From positions 9,361,042 through 9,425,041 of the forward strand of contig NZ_CP108430.1 of assembly GCF_041435335.1 (NCBI RefSeq): a DNA stretch of 64,000 nucleotides, in the 5' to 3' direction. A model generated the notes under the pieces. The model worked only from the letters and a program-made list of their open reading frames with translations. It was not told where the DNA came from and made no database searches. Shown here one piece after another: positions 42,401-53,229 of this stretch (the stretch's first letter is position 1; every line of letters starts with the position of its first letter). The position numbers and the translations under genes are program-made. Origin of the DNA: Streptomyces sp. NBC_01283 (GTDB taxonomy: Bacteria; Actinomycetota; Actinomycetes; Streptomycetales; Streptomycetaceae).

Positions 42401-44499
42401 ACGGCCGCGGCTCCGCTTCCCGAAAGCCCCTTCGCCAACCGGCTGTGGGCCACTGCCAGTTCGGCCGCGTCGGCGAGGGAGAGCACGCCGGCGGCATGAG
42501 CGGCGGAGATCGCGCCGACGGAGTGGCTGAGGACGGCCACGGGCGCGACCCCACAGGACTCCAGCAGGCGGAACAGGGCGACTTGGTAGGCGAAGAGCGC
42601 GAGCTGGGAGTGTTCCGGGCGGTCGAGCAGCGCGGTCCCGGAGCCGAAGAGGACCGTGCGCAGGGGCTGGTCCAGGTGGTCGTCGAGTTCGCGGCAGACG
42701 GCGTCGAACGCGGAGGCGAAAGCCGGGAACGTCCGGTACAGCTCCCGGCCAGTGCCGGGCCGCTGGAGGCCGTGCCCGGAGAACAGGAGGGCGGTGCGCC
42801 CCTCTGTGGCCCGGCCGCGTATGGCCGCGGCACCATCCGGATCCGCCGCCAGGGCGTGCAGCCCGTCGAGCAGGCCGCCCTCCTCGCTGGGCAGCAGGAC
42901 CGCGCGGTGCGCGAGGTGGCTGCGGGTGGTGGCAAGCGAGAAGCCGAGGTCGACAAGGTCCGCGGGGGCGGCCGACGCAGTGGTCAGCGAGTCGAGGACC
43001 CGGCGGGCCTGGGCCTGCAGCGCGGCCGGATTGTGCCCGGACAGAAGGACGGGGACGACGGGCAGCGGCCCCGCGTCCTTGTCCTTGTCCTTGTTCTGGT
43101 GGGTGGTGGGGGGGTGGGGTGGTTGTTCGAGGATGAGGTGGGCGTTGGTGCCGCTGAGGCCGAAGGAGGAGATGGCGGCTCGGCGGGGGCGGTTGTGGTG
43201 GGGCCAGGGTTGGGTGTGGGTGAGGAGGTTGAGGTGTCCTTGGGTCCAGTCGATGCGGGGGGCGGGGTGGTTGGTGTGGAGGGTTTTGGGGAGTTGGCCG
43301 TGGTGGATGGCCATGGTCATTTTGATGATGCCGGCGACTCCGGCTGCTGCTTGGGTGTGGCCGATGTTGGATTTGATGGTGCCGAGGTGGAGGGGGTGTT
43401 GGGGGTTGCGGTTGGTGCCGTAGGTGGCGAGGAGGGCGTGGGCTTCGATGGGGTCGCCGAGGGCGGTGCCGGTGCCGTGGGCTTCGATGGCGTCGATGGT
43501 GTCGGGGGTGAGGTGGGCGTCGGTGAGTGCGGCGCGGATGACGGCTTGTTGGGAGGGGCCGTTGGGGGCGGTGAGTCCGCTGGCGGCGCCGTCGTGGTTG
43601 AGGGCTGAGCCTTGGATGACGGCGTGGACGGGGTGGCCCAGGCGGTGGGCGTCGGAGAGGCGTTCGAGGAGGAGCATGCCGATGCCTTCGGACCAGGCGG
43701 TGCCGTCGGCGGTGGCGGCGAATGCTTTGCAGCGGCCGTCGGGGGCCAGGCCGTGCTGACGGCTGAACTCCACGAACGACACCGGTGTCGCCATGGTCGT
43801 GGCCCCTCCCGCCAGGGCCAGGGAGCATTCGCCCCGGCGCAGTGCGGTGGCGGCCAGGTGGACGGCGACCAGGGAGGAGGAACAGGCCGTGTCCACGGTC
43901 ATGGCAGGACCTTCGAACCCGAAGCCATGGGAGATACGCCCGGAGGCGAAGCCGCTCGCGCTGCCGAGGGCCATATAGCCCTCGTACTCGACCGGCGACG
44001 GCAGGACACGGTAGCCGTAGTCGTCGTACATGGTGCCGACGAAAACGCCCGTGCGGCTGCCGTGCAGTGCCGACGGCACGATTCCCGCGTCCTCGAACGC
44101 TTCCCACGCGGTCTCCAGCAGCAGCCGGTGCTGCGGGTCCATCGCATGCGCCTCGCGCGGCGAGATCTGGAAGAACTCGGCGTCGAAACCCGTGGCGTCG
44201 TCGAGGAATCCGCCCTCCTTGACGTACGACGTCCACGGCCGTTGCGCGTCCGGGTCGTACAGCGAGGACAGGTCCCAGCCGCGGTCCTCGGGGAACGGCC
44301 CGATCACGTCGCGCTCGTCCATCACCAGCTGCCACAGGTCCTGCGGGGACTCGACTCCGCCGGGGTAGCGGCAGGCCATCCCGACGATGGCGATCGGGCC
44401 AACGTCGTGCTCCGCCTTCGTGGCCGCGGCACGAAGCTGCTGATTGTCCTTCAGGGCCGCCCGCAGTGCGTCGACCAGTTCGTCGTGCGATGCCGTCAT
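39439..44499 (-). CDS. Type I PKS module 2: KS-AT(degenerate)-DH-KR-ACP
   Basis: 1686 residues with an N-terminal docking-like helix. KS (35-460) is intact: [27 protein letters not shown]. The AT region (about 571-778) is abnormal. GQGxQ is changed to GHGLQ, the active-site motif is LSHSVGA instead of GHSxGE, and about 100 residues including the HAFH/YASH specificity motif are missing. DH (855-1100) keeps H-x3-G-x4-P ([10 protein letters not shown]) and LLDAALH. KR has GGLGWLG and GAYAAANGF but FLEGG in place of the LDD motif. ACP is GMDSLGA (near 1626). Start and stop overlap its neighbours by 4 bp. The module probably needs an acyltransferase in trans or is inactive. Confidence 0.95.
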   Translation of the reverse strand: MTASHDELVDALRAALKDNQQLRAAATKAEHDVGPIAIVGMACRYPGGVESPQDLWQLVMDERDVIGPFPEDRGWDLSSLYDPDAQRPWTSYVKEGGFLDDATGFDAEFFQISPREAHAMDPQHRLLLETAWEAFEDAGIVPSALHGSRTGVFVGTMYDDYGYRVLPSPVEYEGYMALGSASGFASGRISHGFGFEGPAMTVDTACSSSLVAVHLAATALRRGECSLALAGGATTMATPVSFVEFSRQHGLAPDGRCKAFAATADGTAWSEGIGMLLLERLSDAHRLGHPVHAVIQGSALNHDGAASGLTAPNGPSQQAVIRAALTDAHLTPDTIDAIEAHGTGTALGDPIEAHALLATYGTNRNPQHPLHLGTIKSNIGHTQAAAGVAGIIKMTMAIHHGQLPKTLHTNHPAPRIDWTQGHLNLLTHTQPWPHHNRPRRAAISSFGLSGTNAHLILEQPPHPPTTHQNKDKDKDAGPLPVVPVLLSGHNPAALQAQARRVLDSLTTASAAPADLVDLGFSLATTRSHLAHRAVLLPSEEGGLLDGLHALAADPDGAAAIRGRATEGRTALLFSGHGLQRPGTGRELYRTFPAFASAFDAVCRELDDHLDQPLRTVLFGSGTALLDRPEHSQLALFAYQVALFRLLESCGVAPVAVLSHSVGAISAAHAAGVLSLADAAELAVAHSRLAKGLSGSGAAAVKNLSFCEPELTVVSGLTGRAMRENEFADPDHWARQAVETFRFEDGVRSLSDLGCNRLVEVGPSGELTGMVADCFAGQAAPTAVAAQRDQEPEAATLVTALARLHSVGADVDWAAVFADRGARRIPLPTYAFQRRRYWIDAPQRTAARPAGITDLDHPILAAATEVPAPDGVMFTGRLSHATLPWLADHRVAGRTLLPGTALLDAVVSAARVTGGDTVEELVHEEPLDVVDGAEFDLRVFIAAADADGRSAVTVHARRADTEESAWIRCAHGTVARLGSEPGAEPRRGLPVAAAPLDLPPHELYRTLADRELAYGPAFRGVGAMWSSGPETIADVTLPDGVRPGTHALHPVLLDAALHPLAAEGAAGPGLLPHIWRDVRVRAAAGAAARVRVHLTPAGHDVVSAEFTDPDGRPLASIGSLILRPVPAADAGPSGAPEADGLLVPYWTPVSEPAGVAPDTPWTDLAEAFAAGGALPRTTVLTCRTDRAGTPAAVRETLLEVLTAVQGFLADEQEEDARLVVVTRGAVAVGNEQDPGIRPAHRAVWGLLRSAQAEYPGRFVLLDEDGTAACREAFAAALASGESQLALREGTAYRPALASAAGAPVPGCTWDPTRAVLITGGLGWLGRITARHLVEQHGVRQLVLMGRGAPGLDAERVIADLRDLGAKVRTVACDAADREALAGVLDRLARSGVRIGGVVHAAGFLEGGLLTDLTADDLDRSLRPKVDAAFHLHELTADLDLSAFVVYSSVASTLNSAGQGAYAAANGFLEGLMEQRHTAGKPGVAIVWGQWDVSGGMGSTLTNAQIDRMARVGVLLIPIEQGLRFLDAAVHGIEPVVVAGRWDRGALAAQHRGGTLPRILESLLPADAGKPGGEEDPSSTELPHDHGDTAAAEGGDTMLERLLAEVAAVLGHASADAIDPDIAFDHVGMDSLGAVELRNRLMATIGLRLPATFVFDWPTPRLLADVLGQEPPSDGRTTTENGNGTPMP
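43093..43912 (-). repeat. Near-identical KS-coding block, copy 1
   Basis: Matches 48526-49346 almost base for base, apart from one 25-bp patch, a single substitution and a one-base insertion in the other copy. It encodes the C-terminal two thirds of the KS and the KS-AT linker. The coding strand is unusually C-rich (plus strand G-rich, with runs such as GGTGGGGGGGTGGGG). Confidence 0.9.
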
Positions 44500-47400
44500 C
44501 GGGACTCTCCGTCGATCTGTGTCGGGGTGCGTTCACCGCGGTCCGTCCCCAAGGCCAGGCGGACCAGCTCCTCGCTGCTCATCGTGTCCAGTGAGGTGTC
44601 CTCGGACGGCGGTTCGAGGTCCGGCTCAACCGGGCTTTGCTCCTCGCCGTTCTCGGCGGCGAGCTCCGCCATCAGGCGATCCGCGAGGGCGGCGGGGCTG
44701 CGGTGGTCGAAGACGGCTGTCGAGGCCAGTCGCACACCCGTCACCGAGGTGATCCGCTGCTGCAGTTCGAGCGCGGTCAGGGAGTCGACGCCCAGGTCCT
44801 GGAAGCGTGCGCCGGCCGGCACCTGATCCGGAGCGGAGAGCTCAAGGACGGCGGCCACTTCGGCGCGTACCGCCTCAAGGACGAGGTGCTGGCGTGCCGT
44901 ACGGGGCGCATCGGCCAGGCGGCGGCGCAGCGCGGCGGATGCGCCCGGGGCCGACGGGGCGGGCGCCGAGCGGCGGGACTTCGTGGCGGCGGGGACGAGC
45001 GCGCGCAGGAGGGGCGGGGCCGACTCCGCCGTCAGTTCCCGCGTGTCGAGGCGGGCGGGCAGCAGGACGGTCGCGGTGTCCGCGGCGGCGGCGTCGAAGA
45101 GGGCCAGGCCGTCCTCGACCGACAGCGCGGCAGCTCCGTGGCGGGCCAGGCGCTGCAGCTCCGTCGTGCCCAGCCCGCTGCCGAGACCCTCTCCGGCATC
45201 CCACAGCCCCCAGGCCAGTGACGTGGCCGGCAGCCCTTCGGCACGGCGCTTCAGCGCCAGAGCGTCGAGGTAGGCGTTGGCCGCCGCATAGTTGCCCTGC
45301 CCCGGTAGGCCGAGCGTGCCGGAGAAGGACGAGAACAGGACGAAGGCGGACAGGCCCGAATGCCGGGTCAGTTCATGAAGATGGACGGCCGCGTCGGCCT
45401 TTGGCCGCAGGACGGCGTCCAGGCGTTCGGGGGTCAGCCGCTGCACGATGGTGTCGTCGAGGACGCCGGCCGCGTGCACCACCGCGGTCGGCGGCTCGTC
45501 GAGGCCGTCCAGGATGGCGGCCAGGGCGGCGCGGTCCCCGACATCGCCTGCCGAGACCGTCACTCGCACGCCGGCGGTCTCGAGGTCGGAGGCGAACTCC
45601 GCCGCGCCGGGTGTGTGCGGGCCGCGCCGCCCGACCAGCACCAGCTGGCGGACTCCGTACCGGTCCACCAGATGACGGGCGACCAGTCGTCCCAGGGCGC
45701 CCAGGCCGCCGGTGACCAGGACACGGCTGTGCCGGTCGAAGGGGGCGCGGCCGGAGGGGGACGGGCGGTGAGGGCGCAGGCGGGGTGAGAGGAACCGGCC
45801 GCCCCGGAGGGCGAGTTGGGCTTCCTTCGAGGCGGCGGCCCTGAGCAGGCCGCGGACGGACTGCGGGGCGCCGTCGCCGTCGATCAGGGTGAATCGCCCG
45901 GGGTGTTCCGACTGCGCGGCGCGGACCAGGCCCCACACTGCGGCGTGCTCTGGGTCCGAACGGGTGTCGCCGGGCGCGGCCACCGCGTCCCGGGTGACCA
46001 GGGCGAGCCTGCCGGCGGCCAACCGGCTGTCGGAGAGCCACTGCTGGAGGAGACCGAGAACCTCATGGGCGGCGGCCCCGGTCGGCCCGGAACCGCCGGG
46101 CGGGGAAGCCGTGACGAACGCGAGGACGACCTCGGGGACCGCGGCGCCCCCGTCGACGGAGCGGAGCAGGGCGTCGAGACCGGTGTGGACGCGTGCCGCT
46201 GTCCCGTCCGCCTGCACGAGCTCGGGCAGCGCCTCGGCGCCCGGGCCCACCGCAGCCCACGTGCCGCTCAGCAGCGGCGTGTTGGGAGCGAGATCGGTCC
46301 AGTCCAGGGCGAACAGCGCGCAGTCGCTCGCCGCGGACGGGGCGGGTGGCTTGAGCTCGCGCAGGACGAGCTTGTCCACACTGAGGACCGGGGCACCCGT
46401 GTCGTCGGCGACGAGCAGGGAGCAGGAGTCGTCCGCACCACGCCGCAGACGGACACGGAGCGGGCCGTTGCCGGGCCCGTGGAGCGTCAGGCCCTGCCAT
46501 GCGAAGGGCACGAGGAGCCGGGACGCGTCCCCGTCGGCGGCGGCCAGCGCGTGCAGGGCCGCGTCCAGGGCGGCGGGATGCAGTTGGAAGCCGTCACGGC
46601 TCGCCTTCGCGCGCGATGCCACCACCGCGTAGAGATCGCTGCCGTCGCGCCAGAGCTCGCGCAGCCCCCGGAAGGTGTAGCCGTAGGCGTAACCGCGCTC
46701 CGCGAGCCGCGGATACAGGTCGTCGACCGCTACCGGTGAGGCCCCGCTCGGCGGCCATGACGGGAGTTCGGCCACCTCTGCCGCTCCCGCGTCCGACAGC
46801 GTTCCGCTGGCGTGCCGGGTCCACGCGGCACCGCGGGTGCCCGCCGCACGGGAGTAGAGCGCGAGCGGACGGCTGCCGTCCTCGTCGGGAGCGCCGACGA
46901 TCAGCTGTATGTCGGTGGGCCGGGCGACCGGCAGGACCTGTTCCAGGGTGAGTTCGGCCACCTGCTTCGCACCGGCCCGGCGGGCGGCACTCAGCGCGAG
47001 CTCCGCGATGCCCGCGCCGGGCAGCACCGGGATCCCGGCCACAGTGTGGTCGGCCAGCCACGGCATGTCCTCGGCGTCCAGACGACCCGTGAACACCAGC
47101 CCGCTTGCGTCGGCCGGCTCCAGAGCCTCGTCGAGTACCGGGTGGGACCGGGCAGTGCCGTCGCCCGCAGCCGGGGTGCTCAGCCAGTAGTGCTGACGCT
47201 GGAAGGGATAGGTGGGCAGCGGGATCCGGCGGCCGCCGGGGAAGGAGGCACCCGGATCCAGCCGGGCACCGTTCAGAGCCAGCCGGGCGAGGGCCGTGGT
47301 GACGGTACTGACGGGGTCGTGGCCGCGGCGCACCAGGGGGGTCACGATGCCGGGGGAGTCGGGGCCCTGGCTGCGGCGCGCCAGGACGGACAGGACCCCG

Positions 47401-49887
47401 TGCCCCATCTCGACGTACTCGGTGACACCCCGGGATTCGAGGAAGCGCACGCCGTCGTGGAAGCGGACGGTGCCGCGCAGTTGGCGCACCCAGTAGTCCG
47501 GGTCCGTCAGCATCGCCCCGGTGGCGACGCGACCGGTGAGATTGGAGACAACCGGTATACGCGGTTCGCGGAACGTCAGCCCGGCGGCTACGTGACGGAA
47601 GTCCTCCAACAGGCCGTCCATGTGGGGGGAGTGGAAGGCATGGCTGACCTTCAGCTCGGTGGCCCTGCGGCCTCTGGCGCGCCAAGCCTGCGCGAGTTCC
47701 TCGGCGGCCTCGGCGTCGCCCGTGACGACCACGTCCCGCGGCCCGTTGACGGCGGCGAGATCCAGCCGGCCTGCATACAGGGCGAGAGCCTCGCGGATCT
47801 CCTCCTCGGTGGCTTCCACGGCCACCATGCGGCCGCCCGTCGGCGCGGACTGCATCAGGCGGCCCCGGTGGGCGACGAGGGTGCAGGCGTCCGCCAGATC
47901 GAGGACACCCGCCACATGGGCGGCCGCCAACTCGCCGATGGAGTGGCCCAGCAGCAGGTCGGGGGCGGCCCCGTGGTGCTCGAGGAGCCGGAAGAACGCG
48001 ACTTCGAGGGCGAAGAGCGCGGGCTGGGTGTAGGCGGTCTGGTCGAGCAGCGCGGATTCCGGGGTGCCGGGCGCGGCGAACAGGACGTCCTTGAGGGCGT
48101 GTTCGAGGTGCGGGTCGAGATGGGCGCAGGCCTCGTCGAAGGCGCGGGCGAAGGCGGGGAAGCGGCCGTGGAGGTCGCGGCCGGCCCCCGGGTACTGGCT
48201 GCCCTGGCCGGGGAAGAGGAATGCGGTCGCGTCGACTGCCGAGGTGCTCGTACGGGTGAGGACCTGAGGCGCTGCTTCCCCCTGGGCCAGGGCTTGGAGG
48301 CCGCGCAGGGCCTCGGTGCGCCCGGTGACGAGGACGGCAGCGCGGTGGGTGTGTGTGGTGGTGCGGGTGGTCGCCAAGGAGTGGCCGATGTCGGCGGTGG
48401 CCAGATCCTGGTGGGCGGTGAGGTGGTTGTGCAGGTGCGCGGCCCGGGAACGCAACGCCTGTTCGGTCTGACCGGACAGCAGCCAGGGAAAGGAGCCGTC
48501 CTTGTCGCCGGTGGTGTCGCTGTTGTTCTGGTGGGTGGTGGGGGGGTGGGGTGGTTGTTCGAGGATGAGGTGGGCGTTGGTGCCGCTGAGGCCGAAGGAG
48601 GAGATGGCGGCTCGGCGGGGGCGGTTGTGGTGGGGCCAGGGTTGGGTGTGGGTGAGGAGGTTGAGGTGTCCTTGGGTCCAGTCGATGCGGGGGGAGGGGT
48701 GGTTGGTGTGGAGGGTTTTGGGGAGTTGGCCGTGGTGGATGGCCATGGTCATTTTGATGATGCCGAGCGACTCCGGCTGCTGCTTGGGTGTGGCCGATGT
48801 TGGATTTGATGGTGCCGAGGTGGAGGGGGTGTTGGGGGTTGCGGTTGGTGCCGTAGGTGGCGAGGAGGGCGTGGGCTTCGATGGGGTCGCCGAGGGCGGT
48901 GCCGGTGCCGTGGGCTTCGATGGCGTCGATGGTGTCGGGGGTGAGGTGGGCGTCGGTGAGTGCGGCGCGGATGACGGCTTGTTGGGAGGGGCCGTTGGGG
49001 GCGGTGAGTCCGCTGGCGGCGCCGTCGTGGTTGAGGGCTGAGCCTTGGATGACGGCGTGGACGGGGTGGCCCAGGCGGTGGGCGTCGGAGAGGCGTTCGA
49101 GGAGGAGCATGCCGATGCCTTCGGACCAGGCGGTGCCGTCGGCGGTGGCGGCGAATGCTTTGCAGCGGCCGTCGGGGGCCAGGCCGTGCTGACGGCTGAA
49201 CTCCACGAAGGGCGCGGCATTGACCATGACGGTGGCCCCTCCCGCCAGGGCCAGGGAGCATTCGCCCCGGCGCAGTGCGGTGGCGGCCAGGTGGACGGCG
49301 ACCAGGGAGGAGGAACAGGCCGTGTCCACGGTCATGGCAGGACCCACGAGTCCCAGTACGTGGGCGACGCGGCCGGACAGCACGCTCGGCAACCTGCCGG
49401 TGATGGCGAACGCTTCCTTCTTGTGGGTCCCGTACTCGGCGTACATGAGGCCGCAGTAGGTGCCCGTCAGGGTGTCACGCAGCGCGGTGGGGTCGATGCC
49501 GGCGTGCTCGATGGCCTCCCAGCAGGTTTCGAGAACCAGACGCTGCTGGGGATCCATCCTGACGGCTTCGCGGGGGCTGATTCCGAAGAGGGTGGGGTCG
49601 AACTCGGCGGCGTCGTAGAGGAATCCGCCCTCGCGTGTGCTGGAGGTGCCGGGGTGTTCGGGGTCGGGGTGGAAGAGATGGTCGAGATCCCAGCCGCGGT
49701 CGCGCGGGAACGGGCCGATGGCGTCGACACCGTCGGCGACTAGCTGCCACAGGCCGTCAGGCGAGGTCACGCCTCCGGGAAAGCGGCAGGCCATCCCGAC
49801 GATCGCGATCGGTTCGCGCCGCGTGCCGCTCATCGGGTCCGGTCCGGGGACCCCGCGGGTGTCCGTGACTGACATGCCTTCCCTCAT
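44496..49887 (-). CDS. Type I PKS module 1: KS-AT-DH-KR-ACP, with an apparent frameshift in the KS
   Basis: About 1796 residues if one extra base near 48766 is ignored; compared with the identical KS DNA of module 2, an A is inserted just after [13 protein letters not shown]. As written, the protein would stop early, so this is either a pseudogene or a sequencing error. KS (25-450): [17 protein letters not shown] (545-870): GQGSQ, GHSIGEL, and HAFHSPHM, which predicts malonyl-CoA. DH (915-1170): [10 protein letters not shown] and LDAALH. KR (1388-1560): GGLGALG, LDD (B-type stereochemistry) and [17 protein letters not shown] (near 1703). The start overlaps the P450 stop by 4 bp. There is no loading module, so the starter must come from elsewhere. 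Confidence 0.93.
48526..49346 (-). repeat. Near-identical KS-coding block, copy 2 (with one-base insertion)
   Basis: Direct repeat of 43093-43912, about 5.4 kb away. It contains the extra base near 48766. The high identity suggests recent module duplication or gene conversion, and also makes the region prone to assembly or alignment errors. Confidence 0.9.
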
Positions 49888-51053
49888 TCGGAGTCGACCA
49901 GCAGCCGTGACAGGCCGCGTATGCCCAGGCCGTCCTTCCAGACAACCGGTTCCGGAACGTCAGCCAGCCGCAGCGCCGGGAAGCGCTGCGGGAGCCGTTC
50001 GAGGACGATGCGCAGCTGGAGTCTCGCCAGTGGTGCGCCCAGGCAGCGGTGCACGCCGTGCCCAAAAGTGAGAGGTGGGGAATCGTGGCCGGAGCCGAGG
50101 TCCATGGACGCCGGCTCGGCGAACACCCCGGCGTCGCGGTTGCCGTGGAGCAGGGCCACCACGACGCCCTCGCCCGTCTGCACGGTGACGTCGCCCAGCT
50201 GCACCGGTTCGGTGGCGATACGAACGAAGGTCAGCGGGGTGGCCGGGGCCAACCGGATCAGCTCCTCCGTCGCGTTCCCGACGTACTCGGGATGTGCGAG
50301 GAGCTCTTCATAGGCGCTGCGGTCGGTCAGCAGCGCCAGCAGCGAGAGGCCGATCTGGCCGGTGGTGGTCTCGTAGCCCGCCATCAGAAGGGTGAGACCC
50401 AGGGTGAGTAGTTCGTTCGTGGAAAGTTCGCCCTCGTCCTGCGCGATGGTCAGGTCACTGAGCAGGTCATCGCGTGGATCGCGGCGCTTGCGGTCCAGCA
50501 ACTCCGTGATGTACTCGATGAGTTCGATGCGGCGCCGGGCCTTCTCGCGGAGGCTGGTGACCTCCAGGTCGAAGAGCACGTCCACCCACCCGCGGAAGCG
50601 GGGAGTGTCCTCCTCGGGAATGCCGAGCATGGTGGTGAGTACGGACAGCGGCAGCGGCCGGGCGAGGTTCTCGATCAGGTCAGCACCGTTGCCGATCTCG
50701 GCGATCGCATCCAGCCGACGGTCGGTCAGATCCGTCACGAAGGCGCTCATCTTGGCCATCCGGCCGGTGGAGAACGCGCCGCTGACCAGGCGCCGCAGAC
50801 GGGCGTGCCGATTGCCGTCCATGCTCATCATGGAATCCGCCGCCGGCTGGGCGTCATTGAACGTCGGGGCGCCGGGCCGGAGCGCGGCGGCCCGGCTGAA
50901 CCTCTTGTCCGCAAGGACCGACCGCCCCAGTGCGTAGCTGCGTACGAGCCAGAAGGGGTGGCCCGTGCCGGCGACCACACGCACGACATCCTCGGGACCA
51001 GGACGCAGGATGTCGGGAAGCGGGCCCAACTGGTCGATCGTGGATTTGGTCAT
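49884..51053 (-). CDS. Cytochrome P450 of the PKS operon
   Basis: 389 residues. The I-helix is [11 protein letters not shown] (classical A-G-x-E-T-T), the K-helix is EELIRL, and the heme loop is [15 protein letters not shown]. It sits between the aminotransferase (12-bp gap) and PKS module 1 (4-bp overlap), so it is co-translated with polyketide synthesis. The context suggests hydroxylation of the polyketide acid, possibly at the alpha carbon, to make the substrate of the FMN hydroxy-acid oxidase at the end of the operon. Ferredoxin partners are not in the window. Confidence 0.94.
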   Translation of the reverse strand: MTKSTIDQLGPLPDILRPGPEDVVRVVAGTGHPFWLVRSYALGRSVLADKRFSRAAALRPGAPTFNDAQPAADSMMSMDGNRHARLRRLVSGAFSTGRMAKMSAFVTDLTDRRLDAIAEIGNGADLIENLARPLPLSVLTTMLGIPEEDTPRFRGWVDVLFDLEVTSLREKARRRIELIEYITELLDRKRRDPRDDLLSDLTIAQDEGELSTNELLTLGLTLLMAGYETTTGQIGLSLLALLTDRSAYEELLAHPEYVGNATEELIRLAPATPLTFVRIATEPVQLGDVTVQTGEGVVVALLHGNRDAGVFAEPASMDLGSGHDSPPLTFGHGVHRCLGAPLARLQLRIVLERLPQRFPALRLADVPEPVVWKDGLGIRGLSRLLVDSE

Positions 51054-51065
51054 CGGGATACCTCG

Positions 51066-52244
51066 TCACTGGCCGGACGGCCGGAAGCTGCGGACTCGGC
51101 GCTCCACCTCGTGCAGCAGCTCGAACTGCCGGTTGAACGCGATGCGCACGTACTGAGCACCGCGGACGGGATCGGCGAAGGAGGGGGCCGCCGGGACGAC
51201 CACGACCCCGGTCGCGTCGAGGAGTTCGAGGGTGAAGGCACGGCCGTCCATGCGTCCCCCGGTGAGCGGGCCGATGTCTGCCAGGAGGAAGCACCCGCCC
51301 TCCGGGGGAGAGATCTTCATGCCCATGCCCGTGAAGATCTCCAGGGCGAAGTCGCGGCGGCGGCTCATCTCCTCGGATGCCGTCCTCAGGTCCGCGGAGC
51401 CGGCCGCATGGCCGACGGCCAGCTGAAGTGGGCCAGGGGCGCCGTTGGTGGTGAGTTCCTGTACGCGCCGCATCGCCGTGGTGCGCGTGGCGTCCGCACG
51501 CAGGAAGCCGAGCCGCCACCCGCTGATCGCGTAGCTCTTGGAGAGCGAGCCGACCAGCACGCTGCGCTCCGCGAGGCCGGGCACCTCGGCGATCGAGGTC
51601 TGCTCCCGGCCGTCGAAGACGAAGCTGCTGTACACCTCGTCACAGATGACCGTTGCGTCCCACCGCTCGGCCAACTCGGCGACCTGCTCGAGCTCCTGAC
51701 GGGCCAGCACACGGCCCGTCGGGTTGCCGGGCGAGTTCAGGAGGACCACACGGGTACGGGAGTTGAAGGCGGATGCGAGTTCGTCGGGGTCGAACCGCCA
51801 GTCGGGCGCGTGCAAGGGGACATGCCGGGGCACGCCGCCCGCGAAGGCGACCGTCGACCTGAACTGCTCGTAGCCGGGATCGAGCAGGACGACCTCGTCA
51901 CCGGGGTCGATGAGCGCGTGCAGGGCCAGGAAGAGGGCCTCGGTGCCTCCGACGGTGACGGTCAGCTCCGTCTCCGGGTCGGTCGGCACCGGGAGGGTGG
52001 CGGCGATGTGCTCCCGCAGCTGCAGATCACCCGGGGGGAAGACATACTGATTCTTCCCCGCACGTATCGCGTCATTTGCTGCCCCGATGATGTCGACAGC
52101 GGTCTCGGGATATCCGGGCGTGCCGAGCGCCATATCGATTCCTTGGCGTTCGCGCGCCATGAGGAATATTTCCCCCAGGCTATTGCCCTGCAGTGCCGCA
52201 ACCCTCGTCGATATCCGCGGACCATGGTCTGTGGGATGCGTCAT
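51066..52244 (-). CDS. Class I/II PLP-dependent aminotransferase
   Basis: 392 residues of fold type I. The cofactor lysine is in VGSLSKSYAISGWRLGFL, the substrate/cofactor aspartate region is ATVICDEVYSSFVF, and NSPGNPTGRVL is the usual aspartate-aminotransferase motif. The ATG at 52244 overlaps the stop of the piperazate-synthase-like gene by 4 bp and has GGAGGAG upstream; a longer frame reaching 52487 would overlap that gene extensively and is not credible. In this operon it would aminate an alpha-keto acid. Inference: that substrate is the oxidised polyketide. Confidence 0.94.
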   Translation of the reverse strand: MTHPTDHGPRISTRVAALQGNSLGEIFLMARERQGIDMALGTPGYPETAVDIIGAANDAIRAGKNQYVFPPGDLQLREHIAATLPVPTDPETELTVTVGGTEALFLALHALIDPGDEVVLLDPGYEQFRSTVAFAGGVPRHVPLHAPDWRFDPDELASAFNSRTRVVLLNSPGNPTGRVLARQELEQVAELAERWDATVICDEVYSSFVFDGREQTSIAEVPGLAERSVLVGSLSKSYAISGWRLGFLRADATRTTAMRRVQELTTNGAPGPLQLAVGHAAGSADLRTASEEMSRRRDFALEIFTGMGMKISPPEGGCFLLADIGPLTGGRMDGRAFTLELLDATGVVVVPAAPSFADPVRGAQYVRIAFNRQFELLHEVERRVRSFRPSGQ

Positions 52245-52921
52245 GCCACTCCTCCGCCTGCCCTTTTCATCTGCCCGTTCTGGGAAAGCCGACCCATGAG
52301 CTCCGCGGCTTCCTGGTGTCGACTGCAGGCGCGCTGGCTGAATGACTGCTTTACCCGTTCGCGGACCTCGGGGGACTGCTCCTGACTGAGCTTGAACATG
52401 CCCTCGGCGCCTGTCACGGTGACGCGGAACGCCCCGACACCGGAAACGATACTGCGGAAGTAGTCGATCGATTCTGACTGATCCCATCCAGAACCGAAAC
52501 TGCTTTCAAAGGTCCGTGCCGTGGCCCGCACGACTTCGAGCGTCTCCTCGAGCGAGTCAATCTTCTCTATCACACCGTGCACATGCACCGACGTGAAGTT
52601 CCAGGTCGGTGCGGCCGGCGTCACGTCGTACACCGCAGGCGACACGTACCCGTGCGGACCGGTGAACACCAGGAGGACTGCATCGCCGGTCCGCAGCGCG
52701 CGCCAGTGGGGATTGGCCCGGTTCAAGTGCCCGAGCAGGACGGTGCCATTCGGGCTGTCCGACCAATCGATCACCGTACCGTGATCCGGGATAATCGGGA
52801 GATGAGTGGCCAACGGCCCGTCGTCACCGCCGTTGGTCACTGCCAGGGACAATGGATTGTCGCGGATCAGATCGCTCATCCAAGAACCATCGGGTTCGCG
52901 GTAATGGCGGGGAACGAACAT
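52241..52921 (-). CDS. KtzT-like piperazate synthase (PaiB/FMN-binding split-barrel family)
   Basis: 226 residues beginning MFVPRHYREPDGSWMSDLI, with LATHLPIIP and GHLNRANPHWRAL. This is the PaiB-like pattern shared by KtzT, the heme enzyme that closes the N-N bond of piperazic acid from N5-hydroxyornithine. PaiB relatives are often labelled as FMN-binding regulators. Here the divergent ornithine N-hydroxylase gene and two NRPS adenylation domains with the same unusual code make the KtzT function far more likely. It is the first gene of the minus-strand operon that continues into the aminotransferase, P450 and PKS. Confidence 0.88.
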   Translation of the reverse strand: MFVPRHYREPDGSWMSDLIRDNPLSLAVTNGGDDGPLATHLPIIPDHGTVIDWSDSPNGTVLLGHLNRANPHWRALRTGDAVLLVFTGPHGYVSPAVYDVTPAAPTWNFTSVHVHGVIEKIDSLEETLEVVRATARTFESSFGSGWDQSESIDYFRSIVSGVGAFRVTVTGAEGMFKLSQEQSPEVRERVKQSFSQRACSRHQEAAELMGRLSQNGQMKRAGGGVA

Positions 52922-53145
52922 GCGGATATGTCACCCCTCGAAGTCGAGTAGCCATGGCATCGGAATGGTGGGATTCCTGTCCCGTCGGCAGGACAACCGA
53001 TGGGCGGACAGGGCCTCTTGCGTGCGCCTCAACGCTATCAACCTTGACGCACCGCAGGTCTTCAATGCAACGTGATTACGCAAGCATGCGGGGTCGAAGT
53101 CAAACACGAAAGACCTACGTGGAACAGCCCGTCGAAACGTAATTG

Positions 53146-53181
53146 CTCAGAAGCTTGATTGTGTGTGAGCGGGTGGGTGCC
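53146..53181 (+). promoter_or_regulatory. Shared leader box A, copy 2
   Basis: Partner of 17862-17897. The core GTGTGAGCGGGTG is identical, and similarity continues for about 20 bp downstream. It lies 87 bp before the hydroxylase start. Confidence 0.6.
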
Positions 53182-53207
53182 AGAGGCTTCGCCGAAAAGG
53201 ACCGCCC

Positions 53208-53229
53208 CCAGGTCACACAGGGATCTGGG
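53208..53229 (+). promoter_or_regulatory. Shared leader box B, copy 2
   Basis: Partner of 18148-18169 (20 of 22 bases identical). It lies 39 bp before the hydroxylase start and 26 bp after box A. Confidence 0.6.

Noticed and set aside
39628..43608. A 1326-codon open frame on the plus strand
   Set aside because: Antisense to PKS module 2; glycine/arginine-rich, no motifs, no ribosome site.
43093..43912. A CRISPR or tandem-repeat interpretation of the G-rich repeat
   Set aside because: It is one of two dispersed copies of KS-coding DNA, not a short-repeat array with spacers. No CRISPR array was seen in the window.
46812..48809. A 665-codon open frame on the plus strand
   Set aside because: Antisense to the AT-DH part of PKS module 1, which has clear catalytic motifs.
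51066..52487. A longer (473-residue) aminotransferase starting at 52487
   Set aside because: The extra N-terminus lies inside the KtzT-like gene and is arginine-rich. ATG 52244 with GGAGGAG and a 4-bp overlap is the natural start.
52241..52921. Calling the PaiB-like protein an FMN-binding transcriptional regulator
   Set aside because: The divergent ornithine N-hydroxylase and two identical unusual adenylation codes make the KtzT piperazate-synthase role much more likely.
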